The notes beneath the pieces were generated by a model, which was not told the origin of the DNA, ran no database searches, and saw only the letters and a list, made by a program, of their open reading frames with translations. A DNA stretch of 64,000 nt from Larix kaempferi (Eukaryota > Streptophyta > Pinopsida > Pinales > Pinaceae). The DNA is taken from assembly GCA_027924585.1 (NCBI GenBank), contig BSBM01001936.1, forward strand, positions 702,001 through 766,000, given 5' to 3'. This document shows positions 1-11,054 of the stretch, in pieces. The position numbers and the translations under genes are program-made. How positions within the stretch are numbered: position 1 is the stretch's first letter; the number at the start of each line of letters is the position of its first letter.

Positions 1-963
1 TAGGACTCAAACCTGAAGAAATCTTAAAATGAGAAGCTAAAGGGACACTAACTAGTTTCACCTTATTCATACTGAATCTCTGAAGTATTTTCTCCACATT
101 CTTCTTTTGTGAAAACCACAGCTTGTCATTTTTTCTATCTCTATGTATTTGCATGCCCAAGATCTGATTTGCTTCTCCTAGATCCTTCATATCAAATGTC
201 CTATACAACTGAGCCTTTAACCTGCTAATTTTAAACATGCTTTTGCTTGTGACAAGCATATCATCAACATATAATACCAAAATAATGAACTTGTCATTTT
301 CCAACTTTTTAAAGTACACACAATGATCATACTCACTTCTGGTAAAATTCTGGCTCACCATGAAAGAATCAAACTTGTTGTACCATTTCCTGAGAGACTG
401 CTTTAGGCCATACAATGATTTCCTGAGCTTGCAAACAAACCTCTTGTTGTGATTCTGAATGAACCTTCTGGTTGTTCCATGAAAATTTCCTCATCTAAAT
501 CTCCATGTAAGAAAGTTATCTTAATATCTAGCTGCTCTAACTCCAAATCATATAAGGCAACTAGTGCTAATAGAATTATAATAGAAACAAGTTTCACAAC
601 TGGTGAAAAAATATCATGAAATTCAATACCTACTTTCTGAGAAAACCCTTTTGCAACAAGTTTGGCCATGTACTTCAGAACAATGTTATCAACTCCTTTC
701 TTCAATTTGTACACCCATTTGCATCCAACCACTTTCCTATTCTCAGGAAGTTCCACAAGATCCCATGTTTTGTTATTTTCCAAATAATCCATTTCTTCTT
801 TCATTGCAAGTTTCCAGTTGTCACTGTTAGGCACTTCTAATGCTTCCTGATAACTGTCAGGTTCTCCTTCATTAGAAATTAAAGAAACAGATGTGACAAA
901 ATCATCATACCTCTTTGGAAAATTTATGTCACGTGTAGATAATCGTAGAGTCTGTTGTGGCAT
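1..963 (-). pseudogene. copia reverse transcriptase (partial, frameshifted)
   Basis: This is the RT domain that copies element RNA into DNA inside the virus-like particle. Around 700-820 the product shows the copia RT entry motif (W-D-L-V, then K-W-V-Y-K-L-K) and a V-A-K-G-F-S-Q motif. The catalytic Y-V-D-D box is encoded at 260-271. The frame shifts near 470, just after the E-Q-P-E-G motif; reading resumes in another frame with the K-S-L-Y-G-L-K-Q motif around 385-440 and stays coding-like to base 1. The RNase H part is outside the window. Calling it copia RT is secure; activity is ruled out by the frameshift. Confidence 0.88.
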
Positions 964-972
964 TTCCTTTAT

Positions 973-1341
973 TTATTGATATGTTTCTTTCCTCTCATCC
1001 TCCTGAGGAGTTTCCTCATGAATATCCTCCTCATGGACATCCTCAAGATTCCTCCTCGTAGATGACGGAGTATCAAACTGAATTTGTTGTAACTGTGGTA
1101 CATTAGCATGTTTCAAATCATTACTTACATCTAAATTTGATAGAGAAAGTTCATCAAATATTACATCTATGTTTATGATGATTTTGTGGGAAGTAGGATT
1201 CCACAATCTATATCCCTTAATACCATCACCATATCCAAGAAAGATCAATTTACTTGATTTAGGATCTAGTTTGGAACGCTGAGTTTTCAGAATAAGTGCA
1301 TAGGATTCATGAACCAAATACTCTAAGATTAGAATAATCAC
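973..1341 (-). pseudogene. copia integrase C-terminal region and IN-RT linker
   Basis: The translation has the conserved copia integrase tail (R-S-K-L-D-P-K-S, F-L-G-Y-G-D, K-G-Y-R-L-W, D-V-I-F-D-E), followed by an acidic E/D-rich linker that normally leads into RT. It is in frame with RT (a stop separates them at 973-975) but out of frame with the integrase core at 1364-2452, so a frameshift lies between 1341 and 1364. No independent gene is implied. Confidence 0.8.
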
Positions 1342-1363
1342 ATGGTTGACCTATCCATACCTC

Positions 1364-2452
1364 TTATGGAATTTTGCATTCAATTGTTGTTGATGGTGAT
1401 CGGTTGACTAGGTAACAAGCTATAAGCAATGCCTTTCCCCACAATTCCTGCTGCAAATTTGCATTACTGAGCATACTCCTTGCTCTTTCACGAAGAGTCA
1501 TGTTCATGCGTACATCAACATTGTTCTGCTGCGGAGTGTAAACAGTGGTTTTATGTCTCTCATCCCCATCCTTCTTGCAATAATTATCAAGATCCTTAGA
1601 AGTAAATTTGGTTCCATTATCTGTTCTAAGACATTTAATGAACCTGCCAGTGCTCTTTTCAACCAAAGCTCTAAACTGCTTAAATATATCGAAAACATCA
1701 TCGTTTCTCTTTAATAAGTAGATCCATACTTTCCTCGAGTAATCATCTATAAAACTGATGAAATATGATGATCCCCCATAAGATATTTTAGGATATGAAC
1801 CCCATAGATCAGAATGAATATAGTCTAGGATACCTCTACTGATGTGTTTTCCAGATTTAATTTTTTTTCTAGTTTGTTTGCCATAAATACAATGCTCACA
1901 AAACTTCAAATATATAGATTTTAAAATAGGAAGCAACTTTCGATCAGCAAGTACCTTCATTCCTTTTTCGCTCATATGACCTAATCGTTGATGCCTTAAA
2001 CGAGTGGATTTTTCTACATCAACGGATGCTACTGTTGCATGATTTATTTCCATCCTCCCTTCAAGTTTATATAGGTTCTTGACTCTATTTTCCTTCATGA
2101 CAACCAAGATACCTTTTGATGTCTTCATAACTCCACTTAGAACTGTAAATTTGTAACCGGAAGCATCTAGAACTCCCATTGATATCAAGTTCTTCCTAAG
2201 TTCAGGTACATGCCTCACATCTGTTAGTGTCCTAACAGTCCCATCATACATTTTTATTTTGATACTCCCTATCCCAACAGTTTTACATGAAACATTATTT
2301 CTCATATAAACTACCTCGTCATCTATAGATTGGTATGAAGAGTACCAACTCCTATGAAGACACATGTGATGGGATGCTCCAGAATCAACTAACCTATCAT
2401 AATGGTATTGTGAGACAGTAGATGTAAATAATACCTCATCGATCATACCCAA
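1364..2452 (-). pseudogene. copia protease (C-terminal part) and integrase core
   Basis: The N-terminal part carries the aspartic protease active site (V-D-S-G-A-S). Next comes the gag-pre-integrase zinc-binding module (H-x-R-L-G-H, then C-E-H-C) and then the rve integrase core with H-S-D, F-I-D-D-Y-S and R-T-D-N-G. The third catalytic residue should be Glu in a V-A-E-R motif but is Val (codon 1511-1513), a single-base change from a Glu codon. The integrase is therefore predicted catalytically dead. It is in the same frame as Gag (2585-3268), with stops between them. Confidence 0.88.
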
Positions 2453-2584
2453 ATGCTTCTCGGCTATGTTTGCCTCCTTTGTAGAGTCCTCCTCCTTAGA
2501 TGCTTGCTTCCATTTCCAACAATCTTTATTAACGTGTCATGTTTTATTGCAATACCAAAACTTCAATTTACTCTTTTTTCCCTT
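2453..2584 (-). pseudogene. Gag zinc-knuckle remnant with in-frame stop
   Basis: Between the Gag open stretch and protease the same frame encodes a degenerate CCHC knuckle (W-Y-C-N-K-T, stop, H-V-N-K-D-C) followed by a Lys/Glu-rich linker. A TGA interrupts the knuckle where Gly or Trp is usual. This joins Gag to Pol as one former polyprotein. Confidence 0.6.
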
Positions 2585-3268
2585 CTACCTTGACCTTGAT
2601 GTTCCCCTCGAATGTTTCCCTCTTTCACTGGTTATTCCTCTTGCCACCATTACCTCTGATGTCGAGGTTTCAAGACTATATTTATTTTGAGTTTCCTCAG
2701 AAATCAAGGCTCCCACAAAATCATCAAAGCTAATAGACTCGGTAGAACTTAGACTGATAGAGGTTACAAAATGTATCCAAGGCTCAGGCAGAGAGCACAA
2801 CAGTAAAATCGCCTTGTCTTCATATTGAATGTTATCATCCATGCTATCCAACTGACAAATAAGAGTATTGAATGTATTCAAAAGATCTGAAATTTTTGTA
2901 TCTTCTTTCATACGCAGGGTAAATAATTGTCGCTTAAAGAGGATTTTATTCGTCAAGTATTTAGTCATGTACAGGATTTCCAATTTTGTCCAGAGACCTG
3001 CTGATGTAGTTTCAGACACAATGTTAAATAAAACATTGTCGGCCAAGAACACACGAATATCACTGAGAGCTCTTTCATACATCTCCTCCCAGTCTTCATC
3101 TGAAATATCCGCGGGTTTCTTCATCTTCCCTCCCAGTTCTTTTGCCACTCCTTGTTGTACAACCATATCCTGCATCTTAACCTTCCATAACTCGAAATTA
3201 TTGTTCCCATTAAACTTCTCAATTTCGAATTTAACACTCTGTGTTTTTGCCATTTTCTCAAGAAACAA
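2585..3268 (-). pseudogene. copia Gag (UBN2-type capsid)
   Basis: This is the capsid/nucleocapsid precursor of the copia element. The probable start is the second Met (M-A-K-T-Q, about five codons in), giving the usual F-x-G-x-N-F-x-L-W-K-x-K-M opening of plant copia Gag. The middle region matches the UBN2 pattern (L-W-T-K-L-E-x-L-Y, L-L-x-x-F-N-x-L-x-x-Q-L). The open stretch ends just before the zinc knuckle, so Gag is separated from Pol by premature stops. Confidence 0.85.
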
Positions 3269-3830
3269 AAAACAAAAGACTTAAAACACCAAACCTTTTA
3301 ATATATAATGGATACAATATTTAATTTTTTTTTAATTAAAATGGAACAAGGTTTAATAAAATAAAATATTCCTTATAACTCCCACCTTAAATATTAAACA
3401 TATATTTTAAAAAATCACCTTATACCTCCCACTTTATAGCATATCCACCCAATATACTTTAAACTACACCTTTTATATAGAATCCACCATATGTTTTTTT
3501 GATTTAAAAAAATGTGAAAAATATTATTTCAAAAATTATTAACACATACTTCATTCAACCCTTTGACCTTGCATTACTATTTCACATTTAACCAATAAAC
3601 AATGTTATCGCTCCTCACGATGATGAGAGGGCGCGAAAATTCCGAAAATCTTCACGCTTCTCTATATGTTAGACAGGTGAAAATATTGAATTTCCACCCC
3701 TTCCTTAGTACATATTTTCGGTCATTCCTCAAATTTAAACCAACGAAGGTTTATTTTATGATTTTTTGCTTCCCTCCGCCGGTGGAAAGAGAAATAATAT
3801 TTTTCAGCAATCTCGTTTTCTGTGGCCTCC

Positions 3831-3848
3831 TACCAAGATCTGATACCA
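3831..3848 (-). other. primer-binding site, initiator-Met tRNA type
   Basis: The minus strand reads TGGTATCAGATCTTGGTA, a close match to the plant initiator-Met PBS core TGGTATCAGAGC. It lies two bases inside the LTR edge at 3851, which fixes the LTR boundary and the element strand. Confidence 0.8.
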
Positions 3849-3850
3849 CT

Positions 3851-3968
3851 TGTTGGTATCAAGTAGCCACAGAAAATAACAATCTCTTCTTCATAATTGA
3901 CCAAACTTAGTTACTCAGTTAGAAAGTTACACAATCTTAATAAAACTAGTTGTCACCCGTTTCCAACA
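3851..3968 (-). repeat. probable short LTR (118 bp) of the left copia element
   Basis: The plus strand begins TGTTGG directly beside the PBS and the first matching inverted end, CCAACA, falls at 3963-3968. This gives a 118-bp LTR with 6-bp terminal inverted repeats. The partner LTR is outside the window, so the outer boundary is a prediction. Confidence 0.5.
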
Positions 3969-6900
3969 ATATGAATTATTGTTTTCTTCTCCAAGTCTCT
4001 ATCCACACCAAAAACCCTATTTTTTTCTCTCTTTTCATTCCCATAATTATCATACCTATGTGTACTCCAACCTTACCCTCTCTTGCTTTAGTTTAACCCT
4101 ATCCTTCTCAACCTCACACTAATAATTTGACGACCTCTTGGTATGTGATATACCTATGTTTTTCTTTGTAATTCGCGGCCAAGTTTTGTACATGTGCATG
4201 TGGTATTGAACCTGTGCATCGAGCGTTGTTATTCTCTACAAGAGATCTGCCCCTATCTCAGTTTTAAAATGAGTGAGACCTTTATCTAGATGTGTTGAAG
4301 TCTTGAAGATTGATCGTGATGGTATGTTTGATGACTGTTTCAAAGATATTGAGAGAGGTTGTGCTACCTTAGGGGATCTGCGATTTATACATATATGTGT
4401 GTTATTTTATTTTTTACTTGTGGAGGGATATACATCAAGTCATGGAGAGGACACATGAGCCCCATTTGAGAAGTGTGTGGAAGTGTCACATATGTATCCT
4501 GGTGTATCAAAAGTTGTGGGGTGATTAAAGCATTCATCGATGGGTGTAGAGACTGATCTACAAATGTGTTGTTGCTTGCTTGGAAATTTTAAGAAGAGCA
4601 TCATTGGAGTGAGGAAGATGTTGTAGATTCTTGCGTGCTTCAAATATTTGTTGCTCCATCTATTCTTCAAGCGCCACAGCCATTTTTGAGTATATGGAAA
4701 ACGTGAATGGGAACAAATTCATAAACTTGAAGAAGCGTGAGTGTCAAATCTATGCGTCACATGATTTCAAAACTATGTGATTCTCTCTATCCCAGTGGAA
4801 GCCCTCATTTCGAGAAGGTGGAGGCTACCTGCGAGTTGGGATATGTGATGCGAACTCCGTGGAATACAAAAACCCTAGCTCTAGTGTGTTCATGTGACGT
4901 GGGATTTCTCTCATGAACCTGTGCGTGAAGGCATTGAGGTGGAGATGGAACGATATCAATATTTTATGTGATACTTATTCTTTGCTCCATATGAGAAGCA
5001 TATACGTATGTATTGATGTCAGCCAAATGGTTTAGTTGTTTCTAGGCTTGCATGTGTTTCTGATGATAAAATCATATCATTGTATGACTTTACCTCAGAT
5101 TTAGTGTGTGAAGCTTCCCACCGTTCATTACTGCGATCATGTGAAAGCTACATATGGCTGCGACTACTATTTGAGTGATGCTACTCCTTTGAAGGTTGAA
5201 CACTCTGAAAACTCCGTTGTGTACTCCAATATGAAGAAAATTAAAGGAGGTCCCTTCGAAAGATGCTCCTCACAACAAGTAAAAAATCAGCCAAGTAATA
5301 TCGTGCAACCATGAACATCTATGGGAAAGACACACATAAAACCATAAGATGAAGTAAACAAAGTTGGATAGCCTTATATTGAATGAACAACCAACCATAC
5401 ATCATGTCTTCAAATCTGATTTCACTACAAGATAAAGAGGACCAAAATATGTCACACTTAACCTTCCTCCTTAGCTAAAACAACTCACAAAAGAAGGTGA
5501 AAACAATCCCAACAAGAAGGTTATAACAGCAATATCCCTCACAAGAATAAAAATTATAGTGAGACATAGGGAGCGGTTCACCTCAATCCTAACGTCTTCT
5601 TATTGGAGCAAAATTGCACTTCTTCAAAGTTTTCAAAATTTACACCAGCATATTTTCCCAAGTAATTTCCAGCCATCTAAACAACCCAAGAAAAATAGAA
5701 AAAAGATAGAAACTTCACATTGGACTTGTCTTTGTTTCAATTCTCCCAAAGATATTCAACTAAGCATGGACGGGAACTCCCAATCTTCCAACCATGTATT
5801 TCACAAAAATTTCTCCTCTATTTATATCTTTCAAATCAAATTCTAATGAATAAAATAATAATAAAGAGAGCTAGAAACCCTAAAAGTAAGGCACTCCTTT
5901 TAGAGTAGCTTTTAGGGTTTAATTTAGTCAAAAAAATTTAATATGTGTCACCTTATCCTTTGAGGTAGCTCTTCCAAATAAGTGAATCACGCCTCGAACC
6001 ATGTGTAATGCCTTGCAAATCCCTTTTAACATGCATTAAATTCCCTTCTGGAGGAGGACGTCCCTTCTTTAGAGGGTAGATTTATGATTTAAGCAACAAA
6101 ATGCCATTGAGTGAAACACCTCATCAAGAGACCTCCTTTGACAATAAAAATACTTCTATCATCACATGACATCATCTAATCAAGGGCATTCCTCCTTTGT
6201 CCTCTTTCCTTGCCACATATCATGCACTATGGCTCCTCCAATGTGGAACAATTTTCTCCTTTTTTCTTTAAGTGGATAAAGTGGGTCTATAATGCCACTT
6301 TTCCTCTTCATAAGCAAGTGTTTTTCCTTTGATGTTTTAATCATGTCAACAATGCCACATGGCATCTCCTCATGCAAAGAGTTTTCCCCCAAACATGTAG
6401 AAAAAACCTCAAACAACATATCCTTACCCCAAATACATGAAAAGGTAAAGTATGCCTCCAAAATGTGGAAGCTCCTCTTGTAATGTACCAACTTAGTATT
6501 GTGGCACAAAAACTCTAGACTTCTCAAATTTGATCAGACAATGGCTTCAAGAAGGTAGAATTGCTGGGAATGGGAAAGATAAAAGGTTGTGGATGAATGG
6601 AAGTTTCTGATATGAGTTAATACCTCTGCACAACGTACTGAGACCATTTATTTTTCAATAACAACCCGGATGAACTCTACTCCAATGCTCTTGGGTTTCT
6701 CAACATATACAGACTAGTATGGGTAGGAAACTTGACTGAAGGATGGATAAGGTTGTTGCAGACATCATATAGGTTAATTAACATTCATTTACAGTCATTT
6801 CATCATAAAATATCATCTCAGAAATTTATATGTAGATCTGGACAAGCCTTACAATAAAACTAGTAAAATTGCATTTCAGGAAAGCTCAACTAGTTTGACT

Positions 6901-7275
6901 TCTTGATTCCCAAACAATGCTCAAAGGAAAATGAATTTATGAAAAGGGGGATGAATCACGAAATATTACATGTTAGATAACTCTAGAAATAGGAATGACT
7001 TCATTTGGACTTATACTCATTGACTTATGAATCATACACTGAAAGCTAGTCAAATTCTAGATAAATCTAGAAGGGGTACATAAATTGGAGAAGAAATCAT
7101 AGTTCTGTAATTTATATTGAATAGAATAATATCATAACATTAAATAATATGCTATTACATCATAAACATGCTAATATTCCTTTCAGAAAGTGATATAAAT
7201 ATCTCTCTTCTTGTACATAAGAAACTAGTTGCAGAAACTCTACAAGAAGGAGGGAGGATTTGATCTCTGAACTGG
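3969..7275. other. gene-free stretch, decayed DNA
   Basis: About 3.3 kb with only short unrelated open frames and no recognisable protein motif. One perfect 12-bp inverted repeat containing the AAACCCTAA telo-box word lies at 5875-5886 and 5909-5920 around a 22-base loop. The stretch ends at the target duplication of the 7281 element and resumes at 20780. Confidence 0.6.
5875..5920. repeat. small hairpin with AAACCCTAAA arms
   Basis: Perfect 12-bp arms (AAACCCTAAAAG and its complement) are separated by 22 bases. The arms contain the plant telo-box word. It could be a chance palindrome; no flanking direct repeat was found. Confidence 0.4.
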
Positions 7276-7280
7276 GTGAT
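7276..7280. other. left target-site duplication GTGAT
   Basis: GTGAT directly precedes the 5' LTR and recurs at 20775-20779 directly after the 3' LTR, marking one integration event. Confidence 0.9.
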
Positions 7281-7915
7281 TGTTGATATATTTGTAATTT
7301 CAAAAGATATTCATTTGTATATTACATTTGCACTTTATTTTATTCCTAACGGAGATGTATTATTCCTCTGGTTGGAAGTGTTGTCATTTGTATTTGTAAG
7401 TGTCGCAAGTTATATTGTAAGTGTCACAACTTATATTTGATGGGTTATTAGACCACCTTAGAGGGGTCGGACCAGTGTGGGTTAAAGGTTTATTATACCA
7501 CCCTAGTGGGGTCATCCCAATGACAAGTGGTAATGGTTTATTAGACTCTCCTAAGGGAGGTCGACCTAGCTAGAGTAAAAGGCAAGCCAAGTCATTGTAT
7601 AAATAGAGAGTGTGTCTTTCTCATTCATTCATTCACACACTCACTCACTTCGCATTAGTGAGAGAAAGGAGGAGTGCGCAAAAGTGGAGGAGGAGCAGCT
7701 TCTAGGAGAATATCTCTTATTGTGGGGTTTGATCTTTGTGATCTTTGTATTGGTGCTCATTCTATCTTTGAGGAAGTTGCAGGGTTTTTCACCTTCTTGG
7801 TTTTCCCCGGTGAAATGCTTTGTGTCTCTTGTCTCTTGTGTTTTGATATGTTGTACATGTTGTTCTCTCATTGAAGATCCTAGATCAGATGGAATTAAAT
7901 GCTGAAAAACTAACA
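7281..7915 (+). repeat. 5' LTR of copia element
   Basis: Begins TGTTGATA, ends CTAACA and abuts the PBS. A TATA box (TATAAATAG) is at 7598-7606, placing U3 upstream and the transcript start near 7630. The segment after it is CT-rich, including tandem ATTC/ACTC words. The partner LTR at 20140-20774 has exactly the same length. Confidence 0.95.
7598..7606 (+). promoter_or_regulatory. TATA box of 5' LTR promoter
   Basis: TATAAATAG, followed about 25-30 bases later by a pyrimidine-rich stretch typical of plant start sites. It is conserved at 20457-20465 in the 3' LTR. Confidence 0.7.
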
Positions 7916-7927
7916 TGGTATCAGAGC
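7916..7927 (+). other. primer-binding site, initiator-Met tRNA
   Basis: TGGTATCAGAGC begins immediately after the LTR terminal CA with no spacer. Confidence 0.92.
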
Positions 7928-10051
7928 TAGCCTAAAGGAAGGCATGGTATGGCATTTATGACACTTGTTGCACTTGTGACAAATTGGAAGCTAGGGCTTG
8001 ATATAGTAAAAAACAGTCATCGTGGAACTTTCCCTATAAATCCGTTTTGGAGAAGGTTCAAGATCTGAAAATTTTACAGGTTGAATATGAAATATTCATG
8101 TACCTTGTGTCCGAAGGAAATCCTCAGATTCATTTTATTTTGTGAGATATGATCCGTACAAGTTAGGGTTTCTGCCTCTTCCGGAATGCAGTCCTAAACA
8201 GGTCACCTAGGAAAAAAGGCCATATCTCAGGCTATGAAGCTCCAAATGGAATTCCTTAAAACGTGACAGTTAGGGAATGGAATGTAGTTTCACAGGTACG
8301 GGTTTCAAAGGCCGAAGTTGAAACAATGACACTTGGCATTCCGTACAAGTTTGCTTTACTGTTTCATCCCATAAACAGGTCACGTTGCGACACTTGGAAT
8401 ATCTTTCTCTCAAAGAATCCATTAGAGCTCATATCTATGGAGTTGGAAAGATGACATGTCATTCTACCACAGGACAAAGTTTCATACCCTGAGGATTCTA
8501 AATTTCAGAGATACATCAGAAACAGTATGACATATATTTCTGTTCAAAACAGAATTGGATTCCGAGCACTTTCATTCTTGGTTTGCCACTACTACAGGAA
8601 ATTAGGGTTTCTGAAAAAAGTTGGAATTTTTGGAATCGGAGACCACGGCTCAATGCTCCTCATCAAAATCAAAATTTAGAGACCAAGGTCAATTTTTTTG
8701 GTTGGGTAGAACCCCGGGCTTTATCAAACCCTAGTTTGGGATTTTGACCAGAAAACCAAAATTTGACAGAAGTTGCAGATCCGAAACTTTCAAAGTCAAT
8801 TTCGAGGGGTCAAATTTTGGAGATTTCAAAATTGAAGTATACCAGCTTGATCAGCTCAACAAGGTGCATCTTTTCATCCAATCAGAAGTTTGAAATTCAA
8901 AGTTTGAATTTTTAGGGTTTCTCTGACAAACCCTAATCCAACTCGAGATCCAGCTTCAACAAATCAAAGTGGATTGGGTTAATCCTAAAAAGGTATGAGT
9001 TGTCACCTACATAAGTGAAGAAGTTCTTGTTCCAAAGGGAGATGAGGCTAAGGCTTTACATAAGAATACTACAAGCAATCCTGACAGGTATGAGTTGAGG
9101 AGATACAGGTATGTTTTGAAATTTGTTCATGATTAAGTTTATAATATGTTTGTCTTCATATTATTGAGGTTAGTAACAATATTGATTAATTCTAGACTTG
9201 TCCTATCACCCTATTAAAATTATGAATGCATGTGAATGATAGAAGACATTTATTGATTAGGGTTATGACACTTATGATTGTACTAATGCACTATGGTGTT
9301 GTATGAGGATGATGTCTGCTAACATAAAAGGTACATCAAGAAAGACAAATCAAGTAGCAGATCAAGAACATATGACCATAGTGACATGAAGACAAAGACT
9401 CATCCATATTCATGGATCACATTGAAGCTCTACTTACGAGGTATGTATAATTTGGTTCTACAATTGTTAAATTATAAGATATGCCGGTTACTAGCACAAG
9501 TCATTGAAGAGAACAAGAAGACATTATGTGGGTATGTTAGACATAACTAGCAAGCATGATAATCCAGGTATGTTTTTCCTATATCAAGTTAGAATCCTAC
9601 CTTGTGTTAGGATATCATATAAGTATACTTGGTATGATTGATAATTCATGAAGTTATAAGTTTGGGCAATCATGGGTTTATGCATATTATGCTTCTTAGT
9701 TTGATTAATGATATGACAAACTAGAAGCGTCCTATGGTCAAATAAAAATATGCATAAGAAGTCCTCCCTGAAACCTTGAATACTTAATGCTTGTGTATGA
9801 AATAATCATGACCATACATGATTAATATTATTTAGAATCATAATGTTTTGATAAGTATTGAGATTATACTAATGCATGTATGATTATGTATGAGATATTG
9901 AGGATGACACAATGATGACACTAGTGCACACTTAAGCATGCATAGTGGTCCAAAATGGATAGAAGTTCAAAGACATATAATCATGATGATAGCATAAAGG
10001 AAGCAAAGATCAAGAGGGAGAACACTCCAGAAAGCAAAGATCAAGAGGGAG
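7928..10051 (+). other. copia leader / former gag region, non-coding
   Basis: About 2.1 kb between the PBS and the nested insertion where Gag should lie. No Gag, zinc-knuckle or protease motif is seen in any frame. It contains several AGGTATG words (8991, 9086, 9107, 9439, 9566) and, at its right end, a repeat of about 28-33 bp (GCAAAGATCAAGAGGGAG, from about 10003) that the gypsy element interrupted. It may be an expanded leader or a replaced gag gene. Confidence 0.6.
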
Positions 10052-10056
10052 CACAC
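10003..10056 (+). repeat. short tandem repeat at gypsy insertion site
   Basis: Two units with the core GCAAAGATCAAGAGGGAG lie before the insertion and a diverged third unit lies after it at about 15936-15955. The chromovirus therefore landed inside a small minisatellite. The purine word AAGAGGGAG equals the element's own polypurine tract at 20131-20139. Confidence 0.65.
10052..10056. other. left target-site duplication CACAC
   Basis: CACAC directly before the left LTR of the chromovirus; the matching copy is at 15913-15917. Confidence 0.85.
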
Positions 10057-10680
10057 TGATCCGGATTTTATGAGCAGAACGAAATGAATACAGATTATTA
10101 TCAAATGCTTAACACAAAATAACAGAGATACAGTAAAACTGGTTTTCTATTCAATAAGGAAATAAGCTAGAACTGTAAAATGCAGTGGAAAACAAGCTTG
10201 CTGGAATGGTGGCGGCTTATCTCTGAGAAGAGATGTGACGGTTGCGCTCATTTCGCAAGAAGATGGTTACAATGAGGCTCTCGAGGCCTTTTACAATAAA
10301 CAGGAATGTCAAAAACCCTAGACATCCAAAAACCTAACCCTAGGATATGAAGCGCCAAAAGTCATGTGGGCCCCGTTTGGGTAAGTTAGTACATCAACTT
10401 CTCGGGGTCGTAACTTTTGCATACGATCTCCGTTTGGAGCGCTCGGTAGCCCGTTGGAAAGGTCTATCCGAGAATTACAACTTTTGACTGGGGCCAAATG
10501 TATGTTGGGGGCAACCATTTGGCCACCCATATTGCCAAAAAAGGTCGTTTAGGACCTCAAAATGGCCCCGAAAGTTTAGGACCCGAAAAAACTGCTAAAA
10601 ATAGTACAATACCAAAATTGCCATAAAACTGTTTTGAGCCAGTTGGAAAGGTGGGTGGCCACCGATATCCACCTGGATCA
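10057..10680 (-). repeat. 3' LTR of chromovirus (left copy)
   Basis: Terminal inverted repeat TGATCC...GGATCA. It lies beside the purine tract, so it is the 3' LTR of this minus-strand element. Homologous copies are 15290-15912 and the diverged solo LTR 37871-38488. Confidence 0.93.
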
Positions 10681-10697
10681 ATCCTCCCTCCTTAGGA
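10681..10697 (-). other. polypurine tract of chromovirus
   Basis: The minus strand reads TCCTAAGGAGGGAGGAT directly before the 3' LTR. It overlaps the terminal TAA of the polyprotein at 10692-10694. Confidence 0.85.
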
Positions 10698-11042
10698 AGC
10701 AATGGTCTCCATTGCGTTGAGTTCCCCCATCAGATGAGGAAATTTCTACTGAATTTGGCCTCGGGTGAGCCACTTGCCTTGGTGCAGGAGCTGCCCTACT
10801 TTGACAACTCGATAAAGCTGGATCCTTTGATGTCGAGTGCCCTTAATTTGTGTGTCTGCAATGTGATCACTGGATGCTTGTTGTAGGCAGTCAGGGTTGA
10901 GCTCTGTTGGTGTCAACTTCTCTGCTATCTCTGAGGTGTCTAATAGTGGTGGGAAATATGGCCGAAGGAGAGCCACGTTGAAGACTAGATGCAGACCAAG
11001 GAAGGGGGGAATGTTGAGCTCAAAAGCATTGTCACCCACCAC
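10692..11042 (-). pseudogene. chromovirus integrase tail and chromodomain-like region
   Basis: This is the C-terminal end of the polyprotein. It shows the gypsy integrase exit motif (F-N-V-A-L-L-R-P-Y, normally H-x-x-F-H-V-S-x-L-R-x-Y), then an acidic spacer and a segment ending R-Q/H-R-I-Q-L-Y-R-V, W-L-T-R-G-Q-I, which resembles the degenerate chromodomain of plant chromoviruses. Chromodomains steer integration toward modified histones. A premature TAG is at 10746-10748; the natural end is probably TAA at 10692-10694. Confidence 0.7.
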
Positions 11043-11054
11043 CTTGGTGATGGT

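Larger units (their letters stand above)
1..3968 (-). mobile_element. Ty1/copia retrotransposon, left-truncated by window edge
   Basis: Read on the minus strand, the order is LTR (3851-3968), tRNA-Met-type primer site (3831-3848), a leader of about 560 bases, Gag, protease, integrase and reverse transcriptase running off the left edge. Protease-integrase-RT order is diagnostic of Ty1/copia. RNase H and the second LTR lie outside the window. Gag to integrase share one frame with a few stops; frameshifts occur near 1341-1364 and near 470. The element is a decayed copy. Confidence 0.9.

Noticed and set aside
7612-7905. 97-codon open frame, also seen at 20471-20734
   Set aside because: Lies wholly inside the two copia LTRs, with no conserved domain.
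9300-9450. Candidate integrase C-terminal segment in the copia leader
   Set aside because: A short G-T-S-R-K-T-N run resembles a copia linker but is too short, followed by stops, and lacks any core motif.
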